DNA of 64,000 bases from Eustoma russellianum (GCA_036186865.1 AP025067.1:23024980-23088979), one strand, 5' to 3'; shown: positions 34,684 through 46,896, counted from the first letter of the stretch. Program-made: numbers and translations. Notes: generated by a model not told the origin, from the sequence alone.

Positions 34684-37432
34684 TGTTGAGAAATATGTTT
34701 GGATAATTTTCAAAGTCATGATTGTAAGTGATGAATACTTAAAAATGTCACACATGGTGTTAAAAGTTGAAAAAGTTAAAAAAGTTGACATCGATCTCTC
34801 AGGTTGTTGCACATCGATCGATCTATGTACATAGATCTCTCACATCGATCGATCTGTGTAAGACAGAAAAGTTTAAGACCTTTCTGTGAGACATCGATCT
34901 CTAAAACCTGAGACACATCGATCGATCGATGTACATCAAACCCTCACTTCGATCGATCGATGTAGGTCAGAGGCGAACTCTGAAACTTTCTGTGAGACAT
35001 CGATCTCTGAAGCTGAGGCACTTCGATCGATCGATGTCTAGGGTTTTTAGAAATAATTTTCTAAAATGTGTTAAAATGATTGTTTTCATTTGTATATGAA
35101 TTATACATGTTCATTATGTGATTATTACGTGTTTTTGGTGATTATTATTGTCTTGTGACTAACGTGCCTTGGAAGTTTCTACAACTTACCAAAAATGGCA
35201 AAATTGGTATTTTAAGTTTTGTAGGAACATCATATGGTAAAAAATATTTCAAGGGTGTATTATTAGCTTGGTTATCATGACAAAGGTGTTATTATAATTA
35301 TTTCTGACCATCCGGGTCATTTCTGGAGTTTTCTCACACCAGGGGTATTTTGGTCATTTTTTAACCAAGGGTATTTTTGGTATTTTCACTCAAGGAATCT
35401 CTTGAGCATATTATTATCTTCATTCTGGAGCTCTGTTATTATTATTTTGAAGATAATATGGTGATCTTATATCTTTTTCTCTCAACCGATGATATTATTA
35501 ACTATAGCTGGATATGTGACGATTTGAGATGTCACATTCTATTTTTTCTTGAAGACTCTCTTATATATGTTATAAGAGAACATTTATCATCATTGTTCAG
35601 AGATATTAAAGGTGTCAAAGGTGTGGAAATGATCTCAACATATAAGAAGAAATATTGGGGAATTTCGGTGTTACACGTTGGCATAATCTTGTCAATTGTT
35701 ATCTATTTATTTTTTCTTCAAAAATCTGAGTTGCTACACTTATATATATGTTGAAAAACGTGAGTTTACAGTTAGAGGTGATACATTATTCATTTTATGA
35801 GTTAGAGACAAGTGGACCAACCAAAAAGGAGCTAGTTGGCAAAATTGCCAACTTGGAGTTTTTGAAATATAGCCAACGGCTATATGCTATTTCTTGGGTA
35901 ATTTCAGCAGATTTTTGAAGTCAAATGAAGACTTCACATGTCCTATTATGGTTCTTGAAGTTGGGGATAATTTGGTGGTATTATCCTTTCTTATTTTATT
36001 AAGAAAAAATCAAAGTTTTTTTTTGGAAAATACTAAGTAGCCAACGGCTACTACATTCAAGTGGAGCTGAATTTTGACTTTGAAATGGTAATTGGCCACA
36101 TGCCTATTCTTGTGCCAAGAAGTTGAGGGAATTATCTCTATTTTGCTAAGGATAAATCAAACAAATTCCAAGTCATTTTTGGAGCTTATCATTTCGGCCA
36201 AAGTGACATCCTAGGTGGACCAATCATTGTGTTTTATTTTGCCAAGTGTACAAAGCCAACCAATGATGAGAAGACATTTAGACTTGATGATGAAGATGGT
36301 GACACATTGGAAATCTTATCTTCAAGTCTCATTTCACACTATAAATAGAGGCAATGGTGAAGAAGATGAAACACACTTGAAGCTCACAAGCATTTGTTGA
36401 ATTGTCTAGCTTTCATCTTCATCTTCTTGTTGTTATTGTTTTATTCATTGTAGCAAAGGTGTTCTTGTTGTATTGTGGTGAGCTACAAGCCTCTTGAGCT
36501 TCATTTGTAAGATTGATTAGCCATCTTTATAAGGCTACATCAATAGGTGTTAGAGAAGTTGTAACTAAGTGTTGCTTAGAAGGTGATTATCCAAGTCTTA
36601 AGTAGGGTTGGTGTATAACCCAAGGATCAAGCTTAGCTCTTGTTGTAAGGTGTTCATTTCATAGTGAAATCCAAGGAAAGGTGTTCCTTGAGACTGGAGT
36701 AGGTCACATTGACCGAACCAGGATAAATCCTTGGTGTTCTTCTCTTGTTTCTTTATTTCTGTTTTCTGCCCGTTTTGACTACAATTTTCACACAAATTCT
36801 CACAATTTGAAAAAATAGCTAAACATTTTCAAAATTCGTGATTTTTGGTGGAGTTATACTTCAGACTGTTAGATTTCATTTGCAGTAAGAATCACTTGAT
36901 TTGAGCAAGGGAAAGTTAGTCTTTCAGTCTTTGCAAGATAACTACTCCAATCTGGCTGCAATCTGACCAGTTTTGAGAAAACTTAAATTCTATATTTTTC
37001 AAGAATTGTTTAAGGTCAGGGCCTTTTGGAAACTTTATCTACACATCCTAAGTAATGTTTTGATATAAAGATCAATATTTTTGGTTGAGTATTCAAAGAG
37101 AAACACGTTTTGTAAAATCAGCAACATTCTGTCCAATTCTGTCCAGATTGACCATCTGAATCTTTTTATTTGTTTGAAGGGTCAAACGATCTTATGTTTG
37201 TATGATTTTTGGACAGAGTCTTGTTAACTCATTGAAGTTCAATTCTAGAAAATTTCATAATTTTTGGAGTTGTGTACAATTATTTGTGAATTTTTTAAAA
37301 ACGGGTTCTGAATCTGAGGTGGTTTCAGATTCTGTTTTCAAAGGGGATTTTAACAAAGGGTTGTAGTGTAATTTCCGCTAACCACTATTCATCCCCCTCT
37401 AGTGGTGTTTATTGCAGGTGCACGGTCCAACA
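34684..37432 (+). repeat. 3' LTR of SIRE-type element
   Basis: 2749 bp, closely matching 17328-20101. It has one full 31-bp ATCGAT unit (34810-34840) plus a partial, one fewer than the 5' LTR. Confidence 0.92.
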
Positions 37433-39238
37433 AGACTCACTTGTTCCCTTTCCATCTACGTCATTATCCGCCTCTGATTTAGAATCAAGTAATAACAATT
37501 CTCCTAGTCCTGGTCCCATTGTTTGTGAAATTACACAGTGTAACATTTATTCAGTAGACTAGGGTAGAGTGCTACCACCATGAGAGAACCGAGGAAAACC
37601 TCCTGTGAGGTATTCTCCAAGCAAAGTATCTAAAGGGACCCTATATCCGGTTACAGGTGCAAAAGGTTTTCTGTCAACAGTATGTGAAACTGTTGTTCCC
37701 ATAACGGTTGAGGAGGCAGTAAATCAGCCTGAGTGGTATGCAGCGATGAAAGAGGAAATGAAGGCGTTGTACAAGAATAACACTTAGGAGAAAGTTGCAC
37801 TTCCGAATGGAAAAAGTCCAGTGGGCTGCAGGTGGATCTATACGATTAAGTACAGAGCAGATGAGAGCATTGAAAGATATAAGGAAAGACTAGTGACTAG
37901 AGGATACACTCAAACCTATGGCATTGATTATACAGAGACTTTCTCACTAGTAGCAAAGCTTGACACAATCAGGCTAATCTTCTCAGTAGCGGCCACCAAG
38001 TCTTGGCGCCTTCACTAGTATGATGTGAAGAATGCATTTCTTCATGGAGAATTAAAAGAAGAGGTCTATATGAGTGCACCTCCAGGGTTTGCGAATGAGT
38101 TTGCAGAAAACGAAGTGTGTCGTTTGTGGTGGTCTCTGTATAGACTAAAACAGTCTTCTAGAATATGGTTCGGAAGGTTCACGGCATTCATGAAGAAATA
38201 GAACTACAGACAGAGTAATGCTGATCATATGTTGTTCATCAAGAAGAAAGAAGCCCATGTAACATGCCTTATTATCTATGTTGATGATATGATCATTACA
38301 GGAGACGAGACGAAAGAAATGGAAGTGTTGAAACAACAGCTGTTCTCTGAGTTTGAGATGAAAGATCTTGGAGATCTTTGGTATTTCCTAGGAATTAAGG
38401 TAAAACGTTCGGAACATGGGATATTTATCTTTCAGCAAAAGTACATTCTGGACCTACTTGCAGAGGTTGGTATGCTAGACTGCAAACCTGCCACGGCTCC
38501 AATGTTGGTCAATCAGAAGATGGAATTTGTGGAAGGAAGACCTGATGCAGATTGTGGAAGATATCAACAGTTAGTTGGAAAGTTAATATATTTAGGGCAT
38601 ACCCGTCCTGATATCTCTTCTGCAGTTAGACTTGTGAGTCAGTTTATGCACAAGCCACAGAGTCATCATATGGAAGTCGTGATGAGGATTGTAAGGTACT
38701 TAAAGGGGACAGCTAGACGAGGTATCTGGTTCAGAAATAATGAACATTTGGATATTGAAGTATACAAAGATGCTGATTGGGCAGGAAGTTTGATAAATCG
38801 ACGATCTACCTCTGGGTATTTTGCTCTTGTGGGCGGAAACTTAGTCACATGGAAAAGCAAAAAACAGAAAGTAGTAGCCTTGTCCAGTGCTGAAGCAGAG
38901 TTTCGAGGGATTGCCAAAAGAGTGATGGAGATGTTGTGGTTATGAAAGCTACTAGCTGATATGGGCCTTGGAGTCTGAAGTCCGGCAAAGTTATTTTGTG
39001 ATAATAAGGGCTCAATTAATATTTCTGAAAACCCGGTACAGCATGATCGAACGAAACATATTGAGATTGATCGGCATTTCATAAAAGAAAAAATTGAGGA
39101 CAAAGTGGTGAAGTTGCCGTTCGTACCAAGTGAAGATCAATTAACAGATATTTTGATGAAAACTGTGGCTGGAAGGGCGTTTGACGAAATTTTAGTCAAG
39201 TTGCGCATCGAAGACTTCCCTGCTCAACTTGAGGGGGA
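37433..39238 (+). pseudogene. outer copia RT and RNase H
   Basis: Coding sequence of the outer element resumes after the nest. RT blocks are WYAAMKEEMKAL near 37735, CRWIYTIKYRAD near 37825, YDVKNAFLHGELKEEVYM near 38015, and YVDDMIITGD near 38275. RNase H has DADWAG near 38770, RRSTSGYF and SSAEAEF near 38890. In-frame stops occur near 37785, 38018, 38199 and 38943. The frame ends just before the polypurine tract GAGGGGGAG at 39231-39239. Confidence 0.88.
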
Positions 39239-39239
39239 G

Positions 39240-39460
39240 TGTTAGGAAAGGAATATTTACTTTCCATAGTTAGAGACTGTAAATTAGTAAATTGATAATC
39301 ATCATAATTTCAGGGATTGAGTGTATACGTGATTATAGGGGCTAATTACTTTTTCCTTGTATAGAGCAGTACTCAACTGTATAAGTAGAGACATAATATA
39401 CCGGTTGTATGTATGAATGAAATATACAGTTTGATCGAAACAGTATTTGTCTTCTTAACA
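39240..39460 (+). repeat. 3' LTR of outer copia element
   Basis: 221 bp, TGTTAGG to CTTAACA, followed by the TTTCA duplication at 39461-39465. Confidence 0.93.
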
Positions 39461-39465
39461 TTTCA

Positions 39466-39990
39466 AAGATTGGCTCCTCTCTATCTCCATGTCTGCATGT
39501 GTTTTATGTATGGGATCCTCTCATTGTAATCTTCATTAAATATTCAACCCAAATGCAATCCCCTGGTATTGTCTGTAGCTCGATATTTGAAATATAATTA
39601 TCTGACTTCAAAAAAGATGTTTTGCTGAAACTCAATGAAAATTCATGTGCTCATTTCAAAGATGTTGTGAATCTGTAGATATGAAGATGAAAGTTTTCTC
39701 CTCAGAGGTGTCCAGCAGATAATGGCTCTTTGCATCCGCCTCTGTTTACAGTAAAAGTTACCCTTCTGGATTAGTAGCAGAAAAATAGAGAAAAGAGTTC
39801 TAGCATAACCAAATAGCTGCAGTTTCAATACATATGTTTGCTTATAACAGGTAGCTCACTGAAATTAATAAAAAAGAAACCAATACTGCATATTCTCAGA
39901 CAAAGTTAATAGAGGAGACAGCCAATTCGTTCCTCATCTCACTGCAAATTGTGCTTTAACAAAGAGCTTTACTGCATCATTACAGAATTT
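39466..39990. other. intergenic DNA, nothing recognised
   Basis: Ordinary intergenic sequence between the nest and the SINE at 40008. Confidence 0.5.
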
Positions 39991-40007
39991 TATGGTGAGT
40001 TTCTTGG

Positions 40008-40121
40008 GCTCGAGCCGCGAAAACAACTTCTTGGACAAAGTGTAGGGTAAGGCTGTGTACTTCGCGATCCAGCCCGTCCTCTTACCCAGCAAACACGGGA
40101 GCCTAGTGCATCGGAAACATC
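40008..40121 (+). mobile_element. Au-like SINE (5'-truncated) with 17-bp target-site duplication
   Basis: The body holds GAGCCGCGAAAACAACTTCT, GGGTAAGGCTGTGTAC and CACGGGAGCCTAGTGCATCGG in the order of the conserved 3' half of Au-type plant SINEs. Direct repeats TATGGTGAGTTTCTTGG (39991-40007) and TATGGTTAGTTTCTTGG (40122-40138) flank it with one mismatch. The tRNA-like head is missing. Confidence 0.82.
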
Positions 40122-40138
40122 TATGGTTAGTTTCTTGG

Positions 40139-40860
40139 TAATTATTATGCCTGTTGCTTGGTTTCTCGTTGATATGAATTCTGATAAATATGACATGCTG
40201 ACCATTTCATTTGATACTACTGCATGGTTTTGAAAGAACATCTCATAGTGTAATCTTCAAAGAGGTGAGCATACATAGTATTTTATTGATACGATGTATG
40301 GAAACACTCAAGTTCTTTTTGAGTGTCAAATATCAAATTTTAGTTTACTGCAGAAGCTCACACATTGTCTTGTCAAATCTAAGTTTCAAGCAATGTGATA
40401 TTTTTACATCACTTCGTAAACACTGGATGGTTTCTTAGCCAATTAATCCAATTTCATAATCGTAATTTCTATGCTACTTTATTATCATATCTTAACATGT
40501 AGCTTTAACATGTCAGGCATGATCATGCTGTGTACGTGTTTCATGAACTTAATCAGTAGAATAGGACCTAATTTAGACATCCAATTGGGTAATTATTACG
40601 TTTATACAAATTAAACTCTACCCTTATGTTTATACCAATCAACCTCTACTCTTGCAACTTCAGATGCCATGCTCTCAGTATTAAAATCCCCCCTCCCCCT
40701 CCCCCTCCCAACGTCTCTTTGCAAATATCGTACTTTACTGTCAATTGCAAGGACCCCCCGAGTGCAATTATTTGATGGTATTACGTTCTTGTAGTCTTGG
40801 TGAATGTTCCTCCAGTATGCTTAGTGAATCTTCATGTTTGCTTTCACGGTACACATGTAG
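40139..40860. other. intergenic DNA with CT-rich tract
   Basis: A (CCCCCT)n-like tract lies at about 40687-40709. Nothing else recognised. Confidence 0.5.
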
Positions 40861-41765
40861 TAGATATTGTGTATAGGTTTGAATGATCTTTAAAAGCATG
40901 ATTTTATTAAGTAGTGTTAAAATATTGATGAAGCACAAAAAGATGCCACTCTATATAATGAAAATATTAAAAAGTTGAAACAAGTAAGGAAGTAACATCC
41001 ATCTCTCAGGATAAGATACGTCGATCGATCGATGTGTACATCAATATTTCAAAGGACACATAGATCGATCAAAACAGAAAACCTACTGGAAGACATCGAT
41101 CTCTCGACCTGAAATACATCGATCGATCGAAATGCACATCATACCCTACATGGATGATCGATGTTAGACAGTTTAAAACTAAATCACACTGTGAGACATT
41201 GATCTATCAAACACAGCAACACCGATCGATGCATGCATACATCATTCTTTAAATTTGAGATATAGATCAATCGATGTTTGTGTAATTTGAAATAATCTCT
41301 TTAATATGTGCTGAGAATGTAAGCATCTATACACATTATTTCCTTTAAATATGATAAGTTTTTGTAAACATCTCACATATGTTCATCATGATTCCGTGCC
41401 TTAACTTGGTTTTTGTGTGTGTGTGTGTGTGTGTTATTATGTCACTAACTTGCCAAGGAAGGTTTGACAACTTATTACAAGGACAAAAGAGCATTTTTGA
41501 GTTTTTACGGGCCATATCTCATGAAGGATATATAAGAACAAAAAGAAAAAAAGATGGAGTATCATTACACGTTCATTTGGCATAATTAGTTCACAAGGGC
41601 ATTTTGGTCATTTATGAGACAAGGGCATTTTGATCATTTACACAAGCTTATCTTTTTTATGTAATGTTAAAATGTTTACTATATGGATTTCTTATATATA
41701 GTATTCATGGTCTTCTGGCATTCATGGTCTTCATATATATATATATGTATATATATATATGTATG

Positions 41766-41797
<32 letters not shown>

Positions 41798-43682
41798 TGT
41801 GTATATATATATGTATCAACTATATCTTATATTAAATTCAGTTTTCTCGGGATTCTTATGACATTTATCTTGTCACACTATGTGTGTGTGTATATATTAT
41901 TCTGGACTTCTGTATTGATATTTTTAGCAGAATATTAGCCATATTTTTTAGGAACAAACGGCCACACTTGAAGGACAGAAAAAGAGAAACAGTTTAAATC
42001 AAATGGTGATGATTACAAGGCAATCTATTCTCACCAGTATCCAATGAATATTATCGAATTTCCCACTCATTTATAAACATAAAAAAATCCATATATGTAT
42101 GTGTGAGGTGGATAAATCAAATCTTGACATATATGCAAGATTACATCACATGGACCAACCAAAACGCTCCAAGATAACTTGTTGGCAAAGAGTTACACAC
42201 TTGGCACCCAAGTTGGCATGGAATCCGGCTTTTCAAAGATTAAATGGAGCGAAAATGGTAAGCTCATATCCTAATTAAGTGGTTAGAAAGTTGGAGAAGA
42301 ATGTGGATAGAAGATATTATCACTTGAAAATTCATTTTCCATGTCATTTTGCCGAAAATTTCTGCTATCACTTAGATGTTCCAATCAATCTCTTGAAGGT
42401 GTCAACTATGCAAGTTGGTGATGTGTTCATCCAATCAAACAAAGGCACGATTGATGATATTGAAAGTGACATGAGGGTGTCCTAATCAACATAAGGGGCT
42501 GCTTACACCTATAAATAGTAGTATAATTGAAGAAGGAAGATGACCTTAAACTCGCTTCTTCCTTGTATCTTCTTCTCCATTCTTTTTTTCATTCTTGCAG
42601 CAGAGTTATATTGTTTTGAGTTGTCATTTTGCTGCAGTTACACCTCTTTTGTTCATAAAAGTTGTTAATTGTTTAGCTATTCTATAAGGCTATATCAATA
42701 GGTGGTGAGGTGTTTACATATTTATGGTTGCTAAAGTGCTAAGATCAAGTTTTGATTGGAGTTGGTGTATAACCCAAGAATCAAGTACTTTATAAGGTAT
42801 AAGGTGTTCTTTTGATAGTGAAAATCCAAGAAAGGTGTTCCTTGGGACTGGAGTAGGTCACATTGACCAAATAAGGATAAATTCTTATGTCATTGTCTTC
42901 TTTACTTTTCATCCTGTTCTTTCACAGTTTCAGTACTCAACTTGACACGACAGTTTAACATAGTAAAACGTCTTCAAAATATTTGATTTTTGGTAACAAT
43001 AAACTTTAGACTATTAGATTTCATTTGTAACAAGAATCATCAATTTGAGCAAATGAAAGTTAGTCATTCAGTCTTGGAAAGATTATTCCTCCACTCTGCC
43101 TACAGATTGATCAGTCTTGAAGAAACGTGCATTTCCAATCTTATTAAACATAGTTCATGGTCAGGCCCTCTTTCTCTCATGAGATGTTAGGTCAAGGAGA
43201 TACGCATTCATAATAGCTCGGCTCATCAAATCTCAGATTCCAGGTCTGTCTGCTTAGGCCCCTTTTTCCCTTACCTATTGAAAGTATTTGAAAACACAAA
43301 CTCTACATTCTAAGGCTCTTTGGCACACGAACCAATCTTTTTGACTAAGTACACAAAAAGTTATACTCTTTCAAAGTTTACTTTCTGTCAAATTATGTTT
43401 AGTCTAACCACTTGAAGTTTTATACTTGTTTGAATGGTCAAATGTTTTCCAGTTTTGCCTACTTTTGGATAGAGCGTGTCTAAAATTTTGTAGTTCATTT
43501 CTAAAAATTTTTATAATTTTTGCAGCTGTGTACTGCGTACAGTAAAATTTTTCAAAAACAGGTACAGGTTTTGAAAATTTTCAGAATTAGAGGGGATTTT
43601 CAAAGGGTTAAAAATAGTGTAATTTTAACTAATCACTATCATTCCTCTCTAGTGGTGTATGTGCCGGTGTTACGGTCCAACA
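40861..43682 (+). repeat. diverged solo LTR of the SIRE family
   Basis: This stretch runs parallel to the SIRE-type LTR: a GATCTTTAAAAGCATGATT start, an ATCGATCGAT array at about 41020-41280, a CCTATAAATAGTAG TATA box at about 42509-42521, TTGGTGTATAACCCAAGAAT near 42770, and a CTAGTGGTGT...CGGTCCAACA end at 43682. It is much more diverged than the pair at 17328/34684, so it inserted earlier. No internal region is present. The left border is accurate only to about 10 bp, and no clean TSD was resolved. Confidence 0.78.
41413..41434. repeat. (GT)n microsatellite in solo LTR
   Basis: Short GT run. A larger (TA)n/(GTATATA)n tract follows at about 41736-41815. Confidence 0.85.
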
Positions 43683-43819
43683 GTAGGTGTGTTCAGTATA
43701 AAATGTACTGTAGTTCTGATTTCTTGGTGTGTTGTTATTTAGGTAACACCTGGAGTTACCAATAACCGAGTCAAAAGTTTGCAGTGTTGAAAAGTTTTCC
43801 GGTCATGTCATTAAAGATT

Positions 43820-44040
43820 CATATATTTCCATTTCCAATGGAGGTAATGACACATTCTTTCTTGACTTTGGAATATGATGGAATAAAGCAAAATGACTCA
43901 CTGAATTGGCTGCAGTTTTTATAGTGTGAAGTAGCAGTTGATCGACATAGCTTGACTTCATTATGGATCATCGGGAAACAACCTGTGTGTTTCGAACACA
44001 TGAGGATGAGACTCTAAGACAATGTGATAATGTTATTGTT
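43820..44040 (+). repeat. SINE-like repeat family R1, copy 2
   Basis: It matches 6905-7170 over most of its length (GGAATATGATGGAATAAA, CAAAATGACTCACTGAATT, GATCATCGGGAAACAACCT). It ends GATAATGTTATTGTTGTTG, which looks like a (TTG)n SINE tail. The middle 3' block seen in the other copies is partly deleted. Confidence 0.62.
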
Positions 44041-44770
44041 GTTGTATATTATCAATAACCAATGCCATATTCTATGCAGATGGGATCCTTTTATCGTCCG
44101 GTAAAGGTCACCATCTTCGACCAGCCAAACACTTCCTACGAGCACCCCCTGATTAGACCTTACAACCCCTGTTGGACACGTGAACATGTGTCGCACGATC
44201 ATCCTCTGCCGCTGCCCTTACGATGAGGGTATCCGACCTGATTCCATGCCAGAGAGCGCAACAGAAGCAGGGTTTTAAGGCCACCCATTCTCTGTGCGTA
44301 CAATGCTAGTCATTTGTTCTATGCTACCCAAGGACAACGTTGTGTTCAATACCAACATATTTTGGTATGATTTTGAAAGAGGCTTCAGGATATCTTCTAA
44401 CAAATATTCATTGAACCATGATCTGCAGCAAACCAGAACTTGATACCAATATGAGCTTGAATTCAAAAATGTTGCAAAGAGTTTCAAGTTTCCATACTGA
44501 TAGTTCGTTCATAAAACTAAGAGGTGGCACCTTATTTTTCTTTTCATGTTTTCATTTTTGAGGGAAAATATCGTGGTACCATTAATGAAATACGCATGAA
44601 TAGTCACTACAAGATCACACCGTGAGAGTCCAATAATGTAACATGATTCGAGCCATAGATATACAAACCAGGATTAACTAATTGATACACGGGCTTATTT
44701 ACCTAAGCGTCCAACTAATTAAGTACGAACAGTTCACAGACCCTAAGAATATTTCACCACCAGCTCTCTC
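44041..44770. other. intergenic DNA
   Basis: It contains GGACACGTGAACATGTGTCGC near 44173, reminiscent of the MITE arm sequence, but no foldback or TSD could be framed. Confidence 0.4.
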
Positions 44771-44771
44771 A

Positions 44772-44880
44772 ATAACGTGATTAACTATTGTTAAACACGT
44801 CATTGGGTCAAACGTATAGAACGATTAACGTGATTAACTATTGTTAAACGTAGTTGGGTCAAACGTATATAACGAGAACA
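44772..44880. repeat. tandem duplication, about 52-bp unit
   Basis: Two units beginning AACGTGATTAACTATTGTTA and continuing with GGGTCAAACGTATA. The second has a small internal deletion. Confidence 0.8.
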
Positions 44881-45017
44881 GTGAATCACTGTAAATTATG
44901 ACTGATGGTGGCTCCTTAAACTAGTGGTAGATTATGACTTGATTGGCACCAATATTAATCAATAGATCATGAACATAGATGGCATCTTGATTTAGTGGAT
45001 AGATTCAGATGGTTGTT

Positions 45018-45185
45018 ATTATATTGTGAAGTAGCATTTGATCGACATAGTTTGACACAATTTTCATTATAAGTCATCGGGAAACGACCTTAGTGTGTTT
45101 CTAACACATGGATATGGTTACGTATATCCGAATCTCCATATCCCACTATAGGCGAGAGCCTCTAAAGCAATGAGGTAATGTTATG
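45018..45185 (+). mobile_element. SINE of family R1 with 16-bp target-site duplication, copy 3
   Basis: Perfect direct repeats GATTCAGATGGTTGTT lie at 45002-45017 and 45186-45201. The 168-bp body includes AGTCATCGGGAAACGACCT and a 3' part CCCACTATAGGCGAGAGCCT, ending AATGAGGTAATGTTATG. Compared with copies 1 and 2 it lacks the first ~60 bp, so it is 5'-truncated, as LINE-driven insertions often are. Confidence 0.82.
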
Positions 45186-46033
45186 GATTCAGATGGTTGT
45201 TCAAAATATACTTCTAGGTAGTTTCTTCTCATGAAAAAGAAAATATTAAGGTGACGAAACTTTCTCCGTAACTGACAAAACTTTCTCCGCAACTGACGAA
45301 ACTTCCGATTTTCTTGGATCCCACTGCTGTACGCCACCTGGCGTCGGAGGAATGCTAAAACGGATCAACGATGAACGACGCAACCCCTCCACACCGCAGT
45401 GTGAAGAAGTATAAACGTCCGGCAATAACCGATCCTCCATCTCCCACTGGTGAGCAATGGCAGTCGGAGAAAGCGTGGGCTGATTTACTGCGAAACTCCA
45501 ATCCTCCGCCACACCTACCTGCATGCGATGACATATATACCGGAGATGGGGAGGAGAATGATGATAATGGAAATGAAGAGCCGTTGTACGACAATGACTA
45601 CTGGAAGTACTGTGAAACTACGGATGGATCTTCTGCATCTGGATTAGGCAAGGTTGTTGTTAATGTGCCAACAGAGGAATGCAAGGAACTTTGGCGTCCA
45701 TGGAAGCGTGCACTCATTATCAAGCCTCTTGGCAGGACTATCACCTACCGGGTATTGGAACAGAGGCTCTCGGACATGTGGGCGTCTAACCGGCATTTGC
45801 ATATTGTTGATCTTGAAGATGGTTACTTTGTTGTCAGGTTTTATTCAAAGGAGGATTATATGTACGTGCTTGAGAATGGCCCATGGACGATCCAAGGTCA
45901 TTATCTAACAGTATCTAAACTACGCCCAGGGTTCCTTCCTTTAGAAAAGACCATATCCACAACGCTCGTCTGGGTAAGGATCCCTAGGTTGCCCCTTGAA
46001 TTTTTCAATGGATCCGTTCTTATGCGTGTGGGG

Positions 46034-46573
46034 TAGGGATGTCAAACGGATAAAACGAATACGGTAACACAGTATCCGTATTCGAATTCGTTTTTGTCTA
46101 ACTATATCCGAATTCGTATCCGAATCCGGACGGATATTTAGGAAGTCATCTGAATTCGAATTTGTTCGGATTCGAATTCGGTGCCGGATATCCGAATCCG
46201 TATTATATCTATTTCAAATTTGTTGGAATATCCGAATCCGGATATCCGAATTCGAAATCAGCAAATTTACAACAGTGCCGTATACATATTTTCATATATA
46301 TTTTTTTAAAATTTTAAAAATAAATATTTTTACATATTTTTTATATATTATTATATATTTTATTATATATTTTTATTTAATTTTAAAAATATCTATTCGG
46401 ATACGGATATTCGGATACGGTAATGACTATACTATATTCGTATTTGTTTTTCTAATACTATTCAGATACGAATTCGAATACGGTGAAACGAATGTACAGC
46501 TCTTACCATATTCTATTCTGACAGCCGAATTCGAATTCGGATGTCGGATATCTGGTAAGTTTTGACAGGCCTA
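46034..46573. mobile_element. non-autonomous hAT element (MITE) in LINE ORF1
   Basis: 540 bp, ends TAGGGATGTCAAA and TTTTGACAGGCCTA (terminal inverted repeats with two mismatches in the first 13), flanked by the perfect 8-bp duplication GTGTGGGG at 46026-46033 and 46574-46581. An 8-bp TSD and this terminus are typical of hAT elements. Inside are many ATCCGAATTCG/ATCCGAATCCG repeats and an AT-rich core with no transposase. Confidence 0.88.
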
Positions 46574-46896
46574 GTGTGGGGGATAGCTTGGGGAAGGAAG
46601 TTAAGATAGACAACAACACTATGAATGTATCGCGTGGAAAATACGCATGTGTGTGTGTGGAGATTGATCTCATGCAACCCTTGGTGTCGATGGTAGTTAT
46701 CAATGGGCATCATCTGAAAGTTGACTATGAAAGCTTACATCAGATTTGTTTCAAGTGTGGAAGGTACGGGCATCGTATGGATGATTGCCCATTGCAACGT
46801 CAAGATAATATGGAGGCTCCTATGGAATAACCCAATCTGCCCGTACAACAGGTTCCCCCAACGGATCCATTCCGACCCTGGATGATAGCGCAGAAT

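Larger units (their letters stand above)
17328..37432 (+). mobile_element. SIRE/Maximus-type Ty1/copia element, level 2 of nest
   Basis: Two long LTRs (17328-20101, 2774 bp; 34684-37432, 2749 bp) begin TGTTGAG and end CCAACA. A primer binding site follows the first, and AAAAGGGGGAGAA precedes the second. After removing the level 3 insert the net size is about 11.3 kb. Gag is large with a coiled-coil tail, and pol has integrase, RT and RNase H in copia order. Only about 200 bp separate the pol stop and the 3' LTR, so there is no env-like frame. No target-site duplication is visible (CAAAA left, AGACT right). Confidence 0.9.
14028..39460 (+). mobile_element. outer Ty1/copia element (short LTR, Ivana/Oryco-like), level 1 of nest
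   Basis: Two 221-bp LTRs (14028-14248 and 39240-39460) bound the element, and a perfect 5-bp duplication TTTCA flanks it (14023-14027 and 39461-39465). A tRNA-Met-type primer binding site follows the 5' LTR and a GAGGGGGAG tract precedes the 3' LTR. After removing the nested element at 17328-37432 the net size is about 5.3 kb, normal for a copia element. Gag and the first half of pol are left of the nest, RT and RNase H right of it. The lineage name is a guess from motif wording (VYMSAPPGF) and the short LTR. Confidence 0.92.

Noticed and set aside
14028..39460. Treating the region as one giant retrotransposon
   Set aside because: Three distinct LTR pairs, primer sites and coding breaks show three nested elements.
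40861..43687. GTAG / GTAGG as the TSD of the solo LTR
   Set aside because: The two copies are offset by one base relative to the LTR borders, so the match is not convincing.
45146..45524. Minus-strand open frames at the LINE 5' end
   Set aside because: They overlap ORF1 of the LINE in antisense and resemble nothing.
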